Source: Xenopus tropicalis
Taxonomy: Eukaryota; Chordata; Amphibia; Anura; Pipidae
Assembly: GCF_000004195.4 (NCBI RefSeq)
Contig: NC_030683.2
Span: 77,678,910-77,742,909, forward strand
Reading direction: 5' to 3'
DNA length: 64,000 bases
In this document: positions 39,301 to 51,300 of the stretch, one piece after another
How the letters are laid out: each line of letters begins with the position of its first letter
Numbering within the stretch: the first letter of the stretch is position 1
Position numbers and translations under genes: made by a program
The notes under the pieces: model-generated
Database searches by the model: none
Seen by the model: the letters and a program-made list of their open reading frames with translations, nothing else
What the model was told of the DNA's origin: nothing

Positions 39301-42300
39301 TCAGATGTCAGTCCAAAAAAGCTGTTATCCCACAATCTCAATGCAGCCTGACAGAGCTTGGGCAGTTTTGCACAGAGAAATAAGAAACATTACAGTGTTC
39401 AGCAAAGTTGATAGAGACCTCTCAATACAGACTCAAGGCTGACATTACTGCCAATAGTGCATATGCCCATACTAAATATTGACTTAAAGGGGGTGTATAA
39501 TTATGCAATTTTGTGTTTTTCAGTGTAATTAATTCAAATAGCTTTGCAGAGATCTGTTTCTGTTGTCTAATTTGACTATAATTTTACCATATTTTGACCA
39601 TACCATGTATGTCAGATCAGGCAGGGATTACTCCCAACAACTCTGCAATCCTATCAGATCTGTAAAATGAAATGGATTCTTAAAGCAACACTGTACAATA
39701 AAATGTGTGCAGTGCAAGTGCAAGAGGGTAGACCTGTATGATTTTCAAGCTGTCAACAGTTATCCCTACTCCCCCCCCCCCCCCATTTTTTTCAAGTTTG
39801 ATTGCAAGCTATTCACAATTTACTCTTCATGGTTTAATATAATCATAGCTGAAGATTTTAAACAAATTTTAAACAACACTATATTTGCTCTTCTAAAGTT
39901 TGGTTACAGTATAATATTGACATATATATTGCCATACTGTAATCTCAGGAAGGATTCCCTCTGGAGACTGTTCATGCATTTGGACATTTAGAGGCACAAT
40001 GAGTCTTTTTTTAGAAAACGTTTACTGCCCTTTTAAAACAGCTGCTGTTTATTTAGTGTGGTTTTACCAATGTCCTGGGGTAGTGTTAACTGTTTATTAG
40101 TGTGGCACTGAGGTTTTCCAATGTCCTGGGGTAGTGATAACTGTTTATTAGTGTGGCACTGAGGTTTTCCAATGTCCTGGGGTAGTGATAACTGTTTATT
40201 AGTGTGGCACTGAGGTTTTCCAATGTCCTGGGGTAGTGATAACTGTTGACACATGTGAGTGACATGTGGGGGAATTTATAGAGCCGCATTATTGTAAAAA
40301 GACAAGCATGTTATTATCCCCTTATAAGGAGAAAGTAGTTGAAAATAGACAAAATATTCTGATATTTCCCCCCTTATGTGTTTTTCGTAGCATTTTTTAT
40401 TGTTAGATTTGACAATAGGAAACTATTTTAGTAACTGCCCTGTAAAAGTAAGACACATTATATTTCTAAACATCGAAGTATAATTTGGCTTCCTTTTACA
40501 GGCAATGACTTGAACACCCCCTATTTGGTAATCTAATATGTATTCAGTTTTCTATATGCAGTGTTTGTAGAAGTGTACCTAAATGTACAGTATATGGATA
40601 TCTACCATTAGTTCTTGAGCTGGTGGTCAGTAGATTACAGCAGCAACCTAGCATTACAAGATAACCCTTCTAGCTAGTTCCAATTATTGTCAAATAAATC
40701 TGTTTGAAATATTGTATACTCAAGAGGGCCAGGACCTTTTCTCTCTTGTATCTTTGACATTTAGCTCTTAATCCAGGGGTGTTTCGGCTCCTAGTGCTGC
40801 CCTGAGGTGGCCTAGGGGATGCCACCCCCCCTCTTGCTATCGTGCTTAAATTTCTTTGTGTCGGAAGGGGAGAAGGGGGCGCAATAGCGCTCTCTGCACT
40901 ACAGGAGACAAGATTTCGATTTAACAATTGGAAATTTGGCTCTAAGTTAGCAGGAGTGGATTTTTGCTGCCCCTGGTAACTTCATAGGGGCACTGTTGTT
41001 TTTCAGCTCGCCTCATTGCAGCAGCGCCCCTGTCTTAATCTTAAATGTAATTATAATTTGTATATATTATTATAATGGCCCCTGTTTGTTAAATTAATTT
41101 ATTGTTCTGCTGTACAGTGCTACCTACATAAGTAGCGCTATATAAATAAAAATATACATACAAGACTGGTCCCAAATCCTTCCCAAAAATCTGTCAATCA
41201 TATATTGCCTGCCCTGCCTCTATGTCTCAGGCAGCCGGTTACTTTTACTTTCCATTCTGCACTTCCTAGATGTTACTGCACTCTTCACGTCCCCTCCACT
41301 CTCCCCGTGGTCTTTAATTGTGTAAAGTGTGCATAGGCATCAGGTCACCTATTCTGGTGCATACAAAGCTTGCCTTAATAAACTTGCTCACAAAATCTGT
41401 GTCATGATTGGTTACCCAAAACCCAAGGTCCCGGTCACAGCTCACACTTCTGCCTTTAACAGCCACCTTTGGCTTTGTGCGGAGCCCTCCGCTACTTGGG
41501 TGCTGCCAGGACTTAAAGTGAGAGGATCAAAGCAAATGTTCTGAGCACACAAGGGAACCAGATCTGAGGACTCAGGCAGCTTACAAGGCAGGCCGGGACA
41601 AAACCAGACCAGCAGCGCATTACAAAATCAGGAACACGAAGAGTCAAGCAGGCAAAGCGCGTCAGACCAGGCAGAGTTCAGTCAAAGTCAGGTTTAGGCA
41701 GGGGTCAGAATCAGAACAGAAGTGCACACAGAAACTATGCTAGATAGACCTATAACAGACATTGAGGGAACAGATATGGAGGGTTTTATGGGCTGGATAA
41801 TTGGAGATTTAGAACAGGTGTGGGTAAATAGAGAGCACCTGTAGCCATCATTTCTGCCTGGAAAACTAGGGATATTATTGTAACCCTCTCTTGGCACACT
41901 CACATATTTTGGGCTGTATACTTGCTTAGGCCGGAGATTTGGTTCCCTTTGCAGATAAAAGGTAGTGGGAACTGGGATTTTAGCACAGTGCCTCCACCTA
42001 GTGGACACTAAGGAGCACACCTCAAGGGGATTTCCACTAGGATCCCACACAGGTTGCAGCAAATATCAACTTTATATAACGGTGTGAAAATGAAATAGCA
42101 TTAACATGCAAACAGTAATAACCCTGCTTTGGAAACCTGTGCGGTTTTAACCACTACTGGCTCAGTCTCTCCCAGGACACAGTCCCACACTCCATTCCTG
42201 GAGGAAATACCCTTTCCCAGTTCAGTCCTAGCAAAATCCCTTCCCCAGAGCTCTTTTTGTTTCCCCAGGTAGCACTACCTGCCCCAAAGTACCTCTCCCT

Positions 42301-45300
42301 TTGGAATAGGCAGTAGCTCCCACGTTACAGGCCAAGAGAAACACCTGTTCTCACACAGTGGACGCACACAGGAGACTTTCAGTACCTTTCCTCATGTAGC
42401 CCACTTTTGATACTGCTTTACTTCTAACACGCAGGGGTATGTGTGTGGCGCTACAGGAGCCCTGTGTCCCCACTTACTATGGGGGAGTAGGTATTTTTTA
42501 TACTTGGCATGCCTCCACCAGGGTAGGGACAGGTTGAACTGTAACACCCCTCCCTGGGAAACACTGTACTGTCCTCCTTGTTTATAGACTCCCTGCAACT
42601 CCCGGGACCTTGCCCCCCTTGGGGTGGTTGCTTACCAGGTAGTTGAGGATCCAATCCTTGAGGAATTAGCCAAGACACTGGAAGTGCTGATTAACCAAAT
42701 TAACTTGTTTATTGTATTCACACAGAATATCCAGTAGTATATCATGCAGGTTCATGTACTTTCTCCTTACTTCTCTCTGGAGACCCTCTCACTTAGGCCT
42801 ATTCCCCGGTACTCCCGCCAAGAGATCCTTTCCTAGGAGTTCTCCCCCTGGTACTCATGCCAGAAGACCCTCTCTTATGGCTCTCCCCGGTACTCCCACC
42901 AAGAGACACTCCCTTTGGACTCTCCCGGATACTCACACCAAGAATACCCTTTGCTTAGGCAATATTGTTTCTGTGGTCCCTAGCTACCACCTGAGCTGGC
43001 CGCTTTGTGTACCTGAACTCCGGCCAGTAATGCCGGGAGGTCTTAACCTCATTTATCTCCTGTTGGGGCTTCAGACTGCCCTTTCGAGATACTCTGTCTA
43101 TTCTCTCATTCCTAGAGTAACTATAACAGATCTCTCTGAACTCTATAACTGAAGCCTGTAGCTAGCTTCTTACAGAGGGGGGTCCCAGGACTAAAGACCT
43201 TGCACATGGTATGTGTCATACCTTTTTATATTGCAGCACACTGCCACCTAGTGGTTGCTGCTGAAACTCCCTTATCACACATTAACAGCTAGGACCACCC
43301 TTAGGTGTCCATATCCCATAAGGCCACCCTCTGGTGCCTGTCTAAAGGGGAACCCAGACTGAGGGGCCCAAATCTTTGGGATCCCTACACTCAGATGAAT
43401 CACTCACTGGGATCCTCAGTGTAGCAGATCTCTCTTTACAGGCTGGCACTCAGCAGAGCTTCCCATCAGCGTCACAGTCACTGCTTACTGGATGGTCTCT
43501 GTCTCAACTGCTGGCAAAAAAACAGGGGCTCCCTTTATAAGCTGCTGGGCCCGCCCCTGATTTTTGGCTCCGAACGTAGGCACACCTTTCTCCCAACAGT
43601 GCACTGGGGCATCCAGCCAATCGGGTTCCTCCCCAGTCTGTAGCCGGGCGGGATGATGTCACAGACTGAAAAACAGGGGAAATAGTTCTCTGATCCCCTA
43701 CATTATTGAAGTGAACCAGGAAGCCAGCAGTCTGCTCAAATATGGAGAGGAAACTGCACAGAAAGCAATGGGTTCCTGGTTCCAATCCAGGCAGGATGTT
43801 ATAATCTGTCTGCCTGCTTGCTGTGAAAAACTGAAACAAACGTTAAATCATTTGTTTAGTGTAAGTATAGTTTATATTACTTCATAAACACAATAGATAA
43901 GAATTTGGAATTATTTCTTAGAGTGACAGGTCCCTTTTAATGAACTACAAAGTAAAATCCTCATTGCATGTGCTATTCTGTACAATGGGAGAATTGCTCA
44001 AGAGTCTGAATACTTTTGCATATCACTGTATTTCATAAGCAATAATAAACAAATAACTCCTTCCTTTCTTTTTCACTACCCTCAGCTTTTCCACATTAGT
44101 TGACCTATGTTTTTTTGTTCTGCAATGTTAAGCTATAGATTTTTATGCTCAAGTCAAACAAATCTGATTTTTTTCTATCAGCCTCTGAGAGTAAACAGTC
44201 AAACCGAGCCCGGTGCCAAGAAGCGCTGTCTCTTTGTCTGTCGCCATGGTGAAAGGATGGACGTTGTTTTTGGGAAGTACTGGTTGTCACAGTGCTTTGA
44301 TACAAAAGGTTGGTCTTTTTAACATAATATATCTTTTTGAATATCCATTTGCTAGATGTTCTGGCAGTTGATACAGGGAAATAAAATACATACATAAAAA
44401 ACACTGGTTTATTAATATGGAAGAAAGAATACAGAAATAAGAAGGGTTGTATTTTTTCTAGGAAAGGTGACAACCCTAGGCTTAGAATACAGTGTATCTT
44501 ATTTTGAATATTTGCCACCAGCACTGGCTTTCAGATATACTTAACAGCCTTCTGTTCTTGAAGGAGAGCTAAACACCCCACTGTTCATTTTTTAATTTAT
44601 TTCCCCTATGGACACACCCTCTACCCCCTCCCCAACTGCATTGTTGCCTGCTGCTAAACGTCCCCATGCCCCCTGTACCAGCTATGTAACTGCAGAGTAG
44701 TGCCGTGGGCTTTCCAACCATGTTATACCCTTTTTCTATCTCTGTGGTCTAGATTACTGACTGGGAGCATGTGCAGTGGAAGCAGACCTGGTCAATTGGT
44801 TCTAGTTAAGGAGGCAGAAAAAGGTTGTTAAGCAGGTGCCAAACATACTGTATGCTGGTATATGGGGCTTAGGGTACTTTTATCTGGGGTGTTAGTTAAA
44901 AATGTACTGTGCAGGGGGGTTAATTCTCCTTTAATTTGACTGAGGATATCTATAAAAAAAACAAACTACAGCAACACTAGAAGTGTTTAGCATTTGCAGT
45001 TTGACATATCTAGGCATAAATAACTATAACCAGCATAAATGATTATAGTCACTAATTTTCAAATAGGGTAAACAACTTCCTATGAAGCAGTGAAGGCTGC
45101 AGTTCAAATGAAATATTAAGAAGAGAGTGGATCAAATGCAGCAAAGCTTCCCCTATACACATGTAAAATGAGTTTGCTGCACTCCCTACACCAGTGTGAT
45201 ATGTGGTCTGCTTTTTAGGAAAGTATGTGCGAACAAACTTGAACATGCTCCCAAGCTTACCCCAGAGAAGCGGAGGCTACAGAGAATATGAGAAAGATTC

Positions 45301-48300
45301 CCCAATAACTGTGTTTGGATGCACACAAGCAAAACTTGTTGGTAAGACATATCACATCATTACTTTCTGCTTTGTTTTTTTAAGTTTCATTGTTGTTTTA
45401 TAGAAAAAAAAGTGCAGAATGACAGTTTGTGTGAATAATTGAGTAACTAATTCAAATGTTTGTAATTTTAAATTTTTATTTAACTTTGTGGCATAACAAA
45501 CCATGACAGCACATACAGGTTAAAGTCATTTTTGACAGTAAAAGAGGGTCAGGTTATTCAGTATCTGTGTGGATGTCAGTCTTAACCAGGTAGCAGTGCA
45601 TGAAAAACATAAACTCTTATTTCAATATTTAAGAGTCCCCTTTATTGAGGGCCGTTCCTCGGCCCTGTGATACTGGTGCTGCTTCCTGGGTCCCTTTCGC
45701 CTGTTGTCACATTAAGTACTGATAGTGGTGTGCTGTCCGGTATCATTTAAACAATCAAAGTTAAAGATAGGTATATATAGAAAAAGGGTTTGAGGTAGAG
45801 AGACAGTAGGACATAGTAACTGGGACAGTAACTGGGTAAGAGAGAAATGGGGGGGGTAGGAGGGATGGGAAGGTCATTCTGCTCGGGAATTCTATGTTAT
45901 AGTCCATTATTATTCTTTGGTCTCGTTGCTTTGGTACGGATAGAAGCCATCCAGCTACGATTAGTGAAGCTCGTTCTTTCTGTTTGTTGACGCCGGTCCA
46001 GGTGTTGACTGTGAAGTTATTGCTGGTGGAGAATCTCGCATCCCCGGTGCGGCCGTCAGAGGCCTGGGGGGGGGGTCCGAGTCAGTGTAGTACAGGCTGT
46101 GATTGATTTTCATAATAATTTAAGAATCATAGGGGTCTGTGCCTGAAGGAGTGGTTCAGGTGCAGAGTCCTAGGCTGCAGCTAATTCTAAATATTGCTCT
46201 GAGTGTTTGAACTGGTTCCAATAGATAGAGGGTACACAGCTTATTTACATTTGCATATTTGAACAAATGAGACCTGCCATATTGCTTACACAGTTGAGCC
46301 ACTCTTAAGTCCAACGTTGTTGGAAGAAGACTAAAATCTAAAAGTTTATGGCCAGCTTTACAGATATGCTGGAATGTGTTGCGGGTTGTCACCCAGGAAT
46401 ATTTTTTTTTTTAATACATTTTTATTTTGCGTTTTCTTTATAACATACAATGTGTTGGCACCTGGATATCTCGCTTTCCATGGTGCTGCTTAAAGCTCTG
46501 TGTGCTTGAGATGGACCTGCAGGGAAGGTCTCTTCTTTGTTGCTGTATAAACCTTCTATCCCGTGCTTTAGCCAAGTGCTGCTGCTGCTGCTTCTTGGCT
46601 TCAATATTTACAGGCATTAGGTTTTTATTCTTACACATATTAGCGAAGTGTGCATTTAGTGACAGTTTGATCAGTATTTGAGTCATTGGGGGGCCTGCTA
46701 TCTTTATGGTCAGATAGCCAGGTAGCAGACCTGTCTGAAGTACAAAGTAGATCAACACAATCAGGCATATATATATACAGTGGCTTGCAAAAGTATTCGG
46801 CCCCCCTTGAACTTTTCCACATTTTGTCATATTACAGCCACAAACATGAATCAATTCCACGTGAAAGACCAATACAAAGTGGTGTACACGTGAGAAGTGG
46901 ATGAAAATCATACATGATTCCAAACATTTTTTACAAATAAATAACTGCAAAGTGGGGTGTGCATAATTATTCAGTCCCCTGAGTCAATACTTTGTAGAAC
47001 CCCCTTTTGCTGCAATTACAGCTGCCAGGCTTTTAGGGTATGTCTCTACCAGCTTTGCCCATCTACAGACTGAAATCCTTGCCCATTCTTCTTTGCAAAA
47101 CAGCTCCAGCTCAGTCAGATTAGATGGACAGCGTTTGTGAACAGCAGTTTTCAGATCTTGCCACAGATTCTCGATTGGATTTAGATCTGGACTTTGACTG
47201 GGCCATTCTAACACATGGATATGTTTTGTTTTAAACCATTCCATTGTTTCCCTGGCTTTATGTTTAGGGTCGTTGTCCTGCTGGAAGGTGAACCTCCGCC
47301 CCAGTCTCAAGTCTTTTGCAGACTCCAAGAGGTTTTCTTCCAAGATTGCCCTGTATTTGGCTCCATCCATCTTCCCATCAACTCTGACCAGCTTCCCTGT
47401 CCCTGCTGAAGAGAAGCCCCCCCAGAGCATGATGCTGCCACCACCATATTTGACAGTGGGGATGGTGTGTTCAGAGTGATGTGCAGTGTTAGTTTTCCGC
47501 CACACATAGCGTTTTGCATTTTGGCCAAAAAGTTCCATTTTGGTCTCATCTGACCAGAGCGCCTTCTTCCACATGTTTGCTGTGTCCCCCACATGGCTTG
47601 TGGCAAACTGCAAACGGGACTTCTTATGGTTTTCTGTTAACAATGGCTTTCTTCTTGCCACTCTTTCATAAAGGCAAACTTTGTGCAGTGCACGACTAAT
47701 AGTTGTCCTATGGACAGATTCCCCCACCTGAGCTGTAGATCTCTGCAGCTCGTCCAGAGTCACCATGGGCCTCTTGGCTGCATTTCTGATCAGCGCTCTC
47801 CTTGTTCGGCCTGTGAGTTTAGGTGGACGGCCTTGTCTTGGTAGGTTTACAGTTGTGCCATACTCCTTCCATTTCTGAATGATCGCTTGAACAGTGCTCC
47901 GTGGGATGTTCAAGGCTTTGGAAATCTTTTTGTAGCCTAAGCCTGCTTTAAATTTCTCAATAACTTTATCCCTGACCTGTCTGGTGTGTTCTTTGGACTT
48001 CATGGTGTTGTTGCTCCCAATATTCTCTGAGACAACCCCTGAGGCCGTCACAGAGCAGCTGTATTTGTACTGACATTAGATTACACACAGGTGCACTCTA
48101 TTTAGTCATTAGCACTCATCAGGCAATGTCTATGGGCAACTGACTGCACTCAGACCAAAGGGGGCTGAATAATTACGCACACCCCACTTTACAGTTATTT
48201 ATTTGTAAAAAATGTTTGGAATCATGTATGATTTTCGTTCCACTTCTCACGTGTACACCACTTTGTATTGGCCTTTCACGTGGAATTCCAATAAAATTGA

Positions 48301-51300
48301 TTCATGTTTGTGGCTGTAATGTGACAAAATGTGGAAAAGTTCAAGGGGGCCGAATACTTTTGCAAGCCACTGTATATATATTTATCCATAATAACATGAT
48401 ATCTTAAATGGATCAGTGCCACAACACACTGGTACTGGCTCTTCATTTTCTTTTTTTGTCTTTTTGCCTTTTAGGTGAAGCTTTGCTGGAAAGTAACACT
48501 GCTGTAGACTTTGTCTACTGCTCCCCATCTCTGCGCTGTGTCCAGACAGCACAAAACATTCTTAAAGGTAAGATTGTAACTGTAATCCCATTTGTAGAGC
48601 AAACAAGCATTCAACAAGAGCATTTTCCTTACTCAGTATGGTTAGCTGAATACCAATAAAATACAAAAAATAAGTGCAAAAGCCCAGGATAGCAAAAAGA
48701 TGTTAGTATCATAAACAAGATTATATTACATTTACTTTATAAGTAAAGATATACATACATACATATATTACATTCATAGGTGAATTTACCTATTGATCAG
48801 TGCATTGCAAACTTAAACAATGAAGCCTTGCACTTGGACTCAGCAGAGCTCTCAAAGCATAATCAAATTCAGACCAATTAGTATTTGTGCCCCAGTTGGT
48901 TTCATACAAAATCCCTCCCCAACTCTCATTCCCCACCAAATGCTGACTAGCTAGGAACCCAACTGTGTGCTTGTTCACTCTCACTCCCCACCACCGCTTA
49001 CACAAGCAGGAAGCTAATTCTGCCCTTGCAGTGGTTGTTCAATATGTTGGGTTGAAAAACCCAACCTACTGTTCTTCAACTTCAGCTTATTCTTCCGCTT
49101 TTTCTTCTTCTTCTTAGCGCCCCCCCATTTTCTAAATGCTACTCCTCCTCTAGTTTTAGGGTTACAACACCCAAATTCTCCACACTTCTTCGCCCTATAG
49201 TGGAGCAGTCCCATTTACTTTGACAGAGAAGGTTTTAAAACTGCTGCCACACTTACAGCTTTGAAGCTATATCCCCCAAACTTCAATAACATATTCATGG
49301 GGTTACGCTGAAAGAAACAGTGACATTTGTTAGATGACTCCAAAGTGGGAGGGGCTAACAACAGCCAATCAAATTTCACCCATTGACTTTTATGGGGAAA
49401 TTGAAACTGCTGCCAATCTTACAGCTTTGAGGCCACACTCCCCAAACTTGAATCACATAGTCATGGGGTCAGCCTGAATGAAAAATATGATGATTGTTAG
49501 ATGCCCAAAAGTGGGCGGAGCTGTGAACAGCCAATCAGATTTTACCTATTGACTTGGCGGAAATTCAACCTGCTGCCATTCTCACAGTAATAATATCAGG
49601 GTCCCCAAACTTTGCAGAGTTAGGCACTGCGGTTCAAGGTTAGAAAAAGTGGGGTTGAGGCACCAATAGCCAATCAGATTTTACCAATTGACTTTCACTG
49701 GGGAAAGTCAACCTGCTGCCATTCTCACAGTATTAACACCAGAGTCCCCAAACTTTTCACAGTTGGTCAATAGGGAACTGCAGGTTTAGTTTTGAAAAGT
49801 GGGCGGGCCAACAACAGCCAATCAGATTTCACCTATAGACTTCATATGTTTAAATTTAAACTGCTGCCATTCTTTAAATATTAATACTAAGGTCCCCAAA
49901 CTTTGCAAAGCAGAGCCACCAACAGCCAATCCATTTCTACCCATTAAATTTCATTGGTTTATATTTAAACTGATGCCATTATTTAAGTTTTAATTCCAGG
50001 GTTGTTAAACTTTTCAGAGTTAGTCACTGGGTATATGCCGCTCAAAGTTAGAAAAAAAGTGGGCCAATCACATTTCACCTATTTACTTTCAATGGTGGAG
50101 TGTAAAATGCTGGCACAATTTGGTTGGTTGGTCACTGGGGGGACTCCAGTTCAAAAATAGGAAAATTGGGTAGGGCCACTAACAGCCAATCAGATTTCAT
50201 CGATTGAATTTTATTGGTTTAAATTTAAAATGCTGTAATTTTCATACTATATATGCCAGGGTGCCCACTGTTTGTCACTAGGTGACTTCGACTCGAGGTT
50301 AGAAAAAGTGGGCACACCCACCAACCACCAATCACAATTTACCTATTGACTTTTATTGGTTTAAATTTAAACTGCTGCCGTTCTTTAACTATTAATCCTA
50401 GGGTTGCTAAACTTCTAACTGCAGAGTTAGTCGCTGGGTAACTGCAGTCCAGGTTAGAAAAAGTGGGTGGAGCCACCAACCACCAATTAGATGTCACTTG
50501 TTGACTTTCAGTGGGGAAATTTTAATTGCTGCCATTCACATACTATTAAACCCAGGGTCCCTAAACTTTGCACATTGATTGTTACTATATAACTGTGTTC
50601 CAAGGTTGGAAAAAATGGGCAGAGCCAACAACAGATCAGATTTCATTCAGTGACTTCACGTTTTTCAACCCAACTTGAAGTTTGTTCTCAAACTTCCCTT
50701 TCTAGTTTGTGCATAACCTCCTCCCTTGTTGCACTCTAGGGGGATGCCTCTCCTTCCTACCTTTTGTACCACCCATGAACATGGTAAATCTTTAGAATCT
50801 GTCAGTAATCATAGTCCTTATCTTGTTCTGTTATCAAAATAATTTTGCAAGAAAATGAAAAAGCAGTTCTTAGTATGGTCTCTTTTTTTAGGTCTTAAAC
50901 AAGAGAATAAAGGAAAAATCCGTATAGAACCAGGCTTGTTTGAGTGGACCAAGTGGGTATCAGGAAACACTCTTCCTTCATGGATTTCCCCAACAGAATT
51001 AGCAGCAGCCAACTTAAGTGTTGATACAACGTACAGGTAGAACTTCTCAGTCTATAATATAATTAACATGATTATAGTTTTGTGTAGCCTTTCCTTCTCC
51101 ATCTGTTTTATTTGGTCTCTCACTTGTTATTAAATGTCTTTTTAAATGACTAGTTGCCCATCTACAGTGTTCAATGCATGAAATAATATATTGTGATATG
51201 TGCAGTACTAATTATATAATTTACAGAAAGGCATTAAATAACTAAATATGAAGCCTTTGATATCCACAAGGCTTAAATGAAGGCTGTATGTTTAGTTCCT

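Larger units (their letters stand above)
36464..44181 (+). other. ubash3b: ubash3b intron 7 (longest complete intron)
   Basis: 7.7 kb, phase 0. It contains two minisatellites (37070-37345 and 40053-40250), a T2-like start at 37836, a hAT-like MITE (40774-41032), a LINE-type tail (41090-41162), LTR-like text at 41540-41878 and the antisense solo LTR. 38220-39700 is AT-rich with nothing recognised. A poly(C) run lies at 39771-39783. Confidence 0.8.

Noticed and set aside
42712..43152. 146-residue open frame on the + strand
   Set aside because: It is antisense to the LTR-like insertion and reads through imperfect CTCCCGGTACTC repeats; it is not a retroviral gene.
44105..44524. 139-residue open frame on the minus strand
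   Set aside because: It is the antisense shadow of ubash3b exon 8 plus intron.
46438..46950. 170-residue open frame on the minus strand, ending in the Tc1 left terminus
   Set aside because: It runs across the transposon border into its inverted repeat and resembles no known protein.
47215..47699. Several open frames on the + strand within the Tc1 element
   Set aside because: They are antisense shadows of the transposase gene.
49014..49214. 66-residue minus-strand frame with a lysine run
   Set aside because: The lysines come from a TTCTTC repeat near the left end of the tandem element; there is no gene evidence.
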